From Niveispirillum sp. (lineage in GTDB: Bacteria > Pseudomonadota > Alphaproteobacteria > Azospirillales > Azospirillaceae): a DNA stretch of 7,517 bases. The stretch lies in contig JAEMSB010000218.1 of NCBI GenBank assembly GCA_016463045.1, positions 1-7,517 on the forward strand, in the 5' to 3' direction. Under the pieces are notes generated by a model. It searched no databases. It saw only the letters and a list, made by a program, of their open reading frames with translations, and was not told where the DNA came from. Shown here one piece after another: positions 5,582-7,517 of this stretch (position 1 is the first letter of the stretch; each line of letters opens with the position of its first letter). The position numbers were made by a program, and so were the translations under genes.

Positions 5582-7237
5582 TCAATCAGCCGTGAAGGCC
5601 GGGGACAGGGCGCGATGGCCCTTGCCCATGCGTTTGGCAGCATACATACCCTGGTCACCCCGGTCGACAAGGCCCTGTGCCAACTCGCCCGAGCCACCGC
5701 GATAGACCGCGACCCCCACCGAAACGCCCAGGGGCTTTTCGGGTGAGGCCGACAGGGGACGCAGGAATTCCGCAGCTTCGCGCAGCAGGCGGTCGGCCAC
5801 GGCGACGGACTGTGCCTCGTCCACGCGGTCGATCCACAGCACGAATTCATCCCCGCCCAGACGACCGCAAAGGTCGCTGGGCCGGGCCAGCGTACCCAGC
5901 AACTCACCCACGGCGCGCAGCACATCATCGCCCGCCCCATGACCCAGCTTGTCGTTCACGGCCTTGAAATTGTCGAGATCGAAGTAAAGCAGGGCAGACC
6001 CGCCCCCCGTCTGCTTGTCCAGACGGCTTTCCAGCAGTTCCATGAAAGTACGGCGATTGTAAAGACCGGTCAGGCCGTCACGTTCCGACAGGGTCTTCAA
6101 CCGTTCCTGGTAGCGGGCCTGGGCCACGGCCACGCCCACCTGATCGGCGATGGCCTGGATCATCGAGAAATCATCCTCGCTCCAGTCCAGCCCATCACCG
6201 CGCCAGACCAGGATGGCACCATTCACCTCGTGCCGGAACAGGGTGCGGGTGGCCAGCATGCCATAGCCGTTGACCAATGTCGTGATCGGTTCGGCCTGTT
6301 CGGCCACCTGTTCCAGGAAGGGAGGGATGGCCTCCACAATGTTGGGTACCATGGCCAGTTGGGCCGCAGCCTCCACGAAGGCATCGCCGGTGCGGGCATA
6401 AAGCCGGGCACCGCCGGCCCCAGTCGCATTCACGGCCACGCCTACGGCAATCTCCAGCGTCTTGGCCGGGTCCACGTCATCGCGGGTGGAGGAGACGATA
6501 TAGCCCAGATATTTCTCGCGCAGGCGGACCTGGGCCAGCTCCATGCCCTTCACCCGCGCCTCGGTAATGTCGCGGCAGGCACCGCGCGCGCCGATCCAGT
6601 CGCCCTGCGGCCCGACCAGGGGCACAGCAGAGGAGATGAGGCAGGCCGCCTCCCCATCCTTGGCCCGCAGCCAGACCTCGGTCCGTTCGATACCAACAGC
6701 GGTATCGAAGGGCAGCGGCTGATCCGCGAAATCGCCCAGCACGAATTCCGACGGGTGCCGCCCAATCAGATCATCGGGGTGATAGCCGATGGCACCTGCC
6801 GCCGACACGAAGACAAACCGCCCGTCCGGCCCCACTTCCCAGGCGAAGTCGGACGAGATATCGACCAGATCCTTGTAACGCTGCCGGCTTTCGGTCAGGG
6901 CATGGCGCAGGCGGCGCTCCAGCGTCACCTCCCGACCCAGGCACAGCACGCCACCGCCGCTCAACAGGACGGTGGTGAATTCCACAACACCTGGCCCACT
7001 GCCCGTTTCTACTGGCACCGACCGATGCGGTTCCGACAAGGGCCCGCCGGACGCGGCCCAACGGCCCAGTTCGATCAGCCAGCCATCATGCCGGTCCGCC
7101 AGTTGCCGTGCGCCGGCATTCAACGCCAGGGGTTGCCCCTGCCCGTCCAGCGTCAGGCCGGGACCGGGCCAGCCCTCCAGCAGGGCAGGCAGGGCCACGA
7201 TATCAATGGCATCGGCAGGGCCGGGGGTGGATGACAA
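5582..7237 (-). CDS. Soluble diguanylate cyclase, PAS-PAS-GAF-GGDEF
   Basis: The protein is predicted to condense two GTP into cyclic di-GMP. Its 551 residues show a degenerate PAS-like region (about 15-105), a clear PAS domain (about 118-228, YKDLVDISSDFAWEV to ACRDITEAR), a GAF-like domain (about 240-376), and a GGDEF domain from DGLTGLYNRR at 387. The active site is canonical: the metal-binding stretch YFDLDNFK at 418-425 and GGDEF at 461-465. The inhibitory site RPSD at 452-455 sits at the standard spacing, so product feedback inhibition is expected. There is no EAL domain and no membrane segment, so it should sense a cytoplasmic signal, whose identity cannot be read from the sequence. 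The start is a TTG at 7235-7237 with GGGAG ten bases upstream. The frame is open further upstream to a TGA but holds no ATG or GTG there. It heads the apparent operon with DUF2336 and cca. Confidence 0.92.
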   Translation of the reverse strand: MSSTPGPADAIDIVALPALLEGWPGPGLTLDGQGQPLALNAGARQLADRHDGWLIELGRWAASGGPLSEPHRSVPVETGSGPGVVEFTTVLLSGGGVLCLGREVTLERRLRHALTESRQRYKDLVDISSDFAWEVGPDGRFVFVSAAGAIGYHPDDLIGRHPSEFVLGDFADQPLPFDTAVGIERTEVWLRAKDGEAACLISSAVPLVGPQGDWIGARGACRDITEARVKGMELAQVRLREKYLGYIVSSTRDDVDPAKTLEIAVGVAVNATGAGGARLYARTGDAFVEAAAQLAMVPNIVEAIPPFLEQVAEQAEPITTLVNGYGMLATRTLFRHEVNGAILVWRGDGLDWSEDDFSMIQAIADQVGVAVAQARYQERLKTLSERDGLTGLYNRRTFMELLESRLDKQTGGGSALLYFDLDNFKAVNDKLGHGAGDDVLRAVGELLGTLARPSDLCGRLGGDEFVLWIDRVDEAQSVAVADRLLREAAEFLRPLSASPEKPLGVSVGVAVYRGGSGELAQGLVDRGDQGMYAAKRMGKGHRALSPAFTAD

Positions 7238-7252
7238 GGCCGGGGCGCTCCC

Positions 7253-7285
7253 GTGGTAACCAATTCTCGCTGATCCAGTGGTAAC
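7253..7285. repeat. Direct repeat GTGGTAAC in the divergent promoter region
   Basis: The octamer GTGGTAAC occurs at 7253-7260 and again at 7278-7285, a period of 25 bases, in the 110-base gap between the leftward GGDEF gene and the rightward nucleotidase gene. The first copy abuts the GGGAG ribosome binding site of the TTG start. It could be a regulator binding site, but a chance repeat of this length in a short region cannot be excluded. I could not place a confident -35/-10 pair for either gene here. Confidence 0.3.
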
Positions 7286-7347
7286 GCACCGGAGCCTTGC
7301 GGTCCATTGCCCTTGCGGTCACATCGGCGGTTGATCATGTTACAATC

Positions 7348-7517
7348 ATGACAAACGCTTATCAGACCGCCACAACCCCGTTGGCTGCCCCCCTTGCCGA
7401 CCGTTTTGCCCATGTCGACCATTGGGTCTTCGATCTGGACAACACGCTGTACCCGGCCCGTTGCAACCTGTTCGCCCAGGTCGATGTGCGCATCACCGAT
7501 TACATCGCCCAGGCGTT
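7348..7517 (+). CDS. HAD-superfamily pyrimidine 5'-nucleotidase (3' end outside window)
   Basis: Only the first 56 full codons are present; the frame runs off the right edge. Residues 23-36, VDHWVFDLDNTLYP, contain HAD motif I (DxDxT), with the nucleophile Asp29 and the acid/base Asp31. The following CNLFAQVDVRITDYIAQ is characteristic of the pyrimidine 5'-nucleotidase branch, which dephosphorylates UMP/CMP-type nucleotides. The first 20 residues are an Ala/Thr/Pro-rich lead. The ATG at 7348 is the only good in-frame start I see before the motif. It lacks a clear ribosome binding site: the nearest purine-rich stretch, GGCGG, is some 18 bases upstream. A dyad TCATG-N7-CATGA (7335-7351) overlaps the start codon. 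The gene is divergent from the GGDEF operon. HAD membership is certain; substrate class is inferred from the motif context. Confidence 0.85.
   Translation, partial: MTNAYQTATTPLAAPLADRFAHVDHWVFDLDNTLYPARCNLFAQVDVRITDYIAQA

Noticed and set aside
4170..5705. A 511-codon open frame on the plus strand opposite DUF2336
   Set aside because: It is antisense to a well-supported family member and its translation is a composition-driven Arg/His/Gln/Gly-rich sequence with no motif; long antisense frames are common in GC-rich DNA.
5939..7234. A 431-codon open frame on the plus strand opposite the GGDEF gene
   Set aside because: Antisense shadow: the opposite strand encodes intact PAS, GAF and GGDEF motifs, while this frame shows none.
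7313..7346. A sigma-70 promoter for the nucleotidase (TTGCGG and TACAAT)
   Set aside because: The spacer would be 22 bases and the -10 box would lie one base from the start codon, which does not fit a normal promoter.
1..7517. A new defence, phage or mobile-gene system
   Set aside because: Apart from the pseudogene remnant, every gene in the window falls into a housekeeping, signalling or conserved-domain family; I see no transposase, integrase, toxin-antitoxin pair, CRISPR array or nuclease cluster.

Overview
The window looks like chromosomal DNA of a GC-rich alphaproteobacterium. The closest fit is the Rhodospirillales/Azospirillaceae type (Azospirillum, Niveispirillum and relatives). This rests on a rodZ-like gene end followed by ispG, an alphaproteobacterial DUF2336 protein, a PAS-GAF-GGDEF protein, and the remains of a chemoreceptor ending in a PilZ domain, an architecture known from Azospirillum Tlp1. 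The genus is an inference from protein style, not a database result.

Layout, left to right. (1) 2-355 (+): the 3' end of a RodZ-like gene (DUF4115 domain). (2) 364-456: a striking nested palindrome in the gap. (3) 487-1608 (+): complete ispG, for the penultimate step of the MEP isoprenoid pathway. (4) 1609-1747: a chain of perfect and near-perfect hairpins between the convergent ispG and DUF924 genes, probably a repeat element and possibly a bidirectional transcription stop. (5) 1774-2325 (-): a complete DUF924 protein. (6) 2338 to about 2954 (-): a decayed methyl-accepting chemotaxis protein with a C-terminal PilZ domain, carrying two stop codons, a frameshift and large deletions. (7) 7237 down to 2990 (-): a tightly spaced run of PAS-GAF-GGDEF diguanylate cyclase, DUF2336 protein and CCA-adding tRNA nucleotidyltransferase (gaps of 20 and 4 bases), most likely one operon. 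(8) 7348 to the window end (+): the start of a HAD-family pyrimidine 5'-nucleotidase, divergent from the cyclase operon.

Functionally this is mostly core metabolism and RNA maturation (ispG, cca, the nucleotidase) with signalling genes mixed in. The cyclase has an intact GGDEF active site and an intact RxxD inhibitory site, so it should make cyclic di-GMP. The pseudogene next to cca once encoded a chemoreceptor whose PilZ tail could have bound that messenger, but that link is broken here. I see no CRISPR array, transposase, phage gene, RNA gene or defence system. The points most worth a second look are the two intergenic palindromic elements, the dying chemoreceptor, and the coupling of a cyclic di-GMP enzyme and a DUF2336 protein to tRNA CCA addition.
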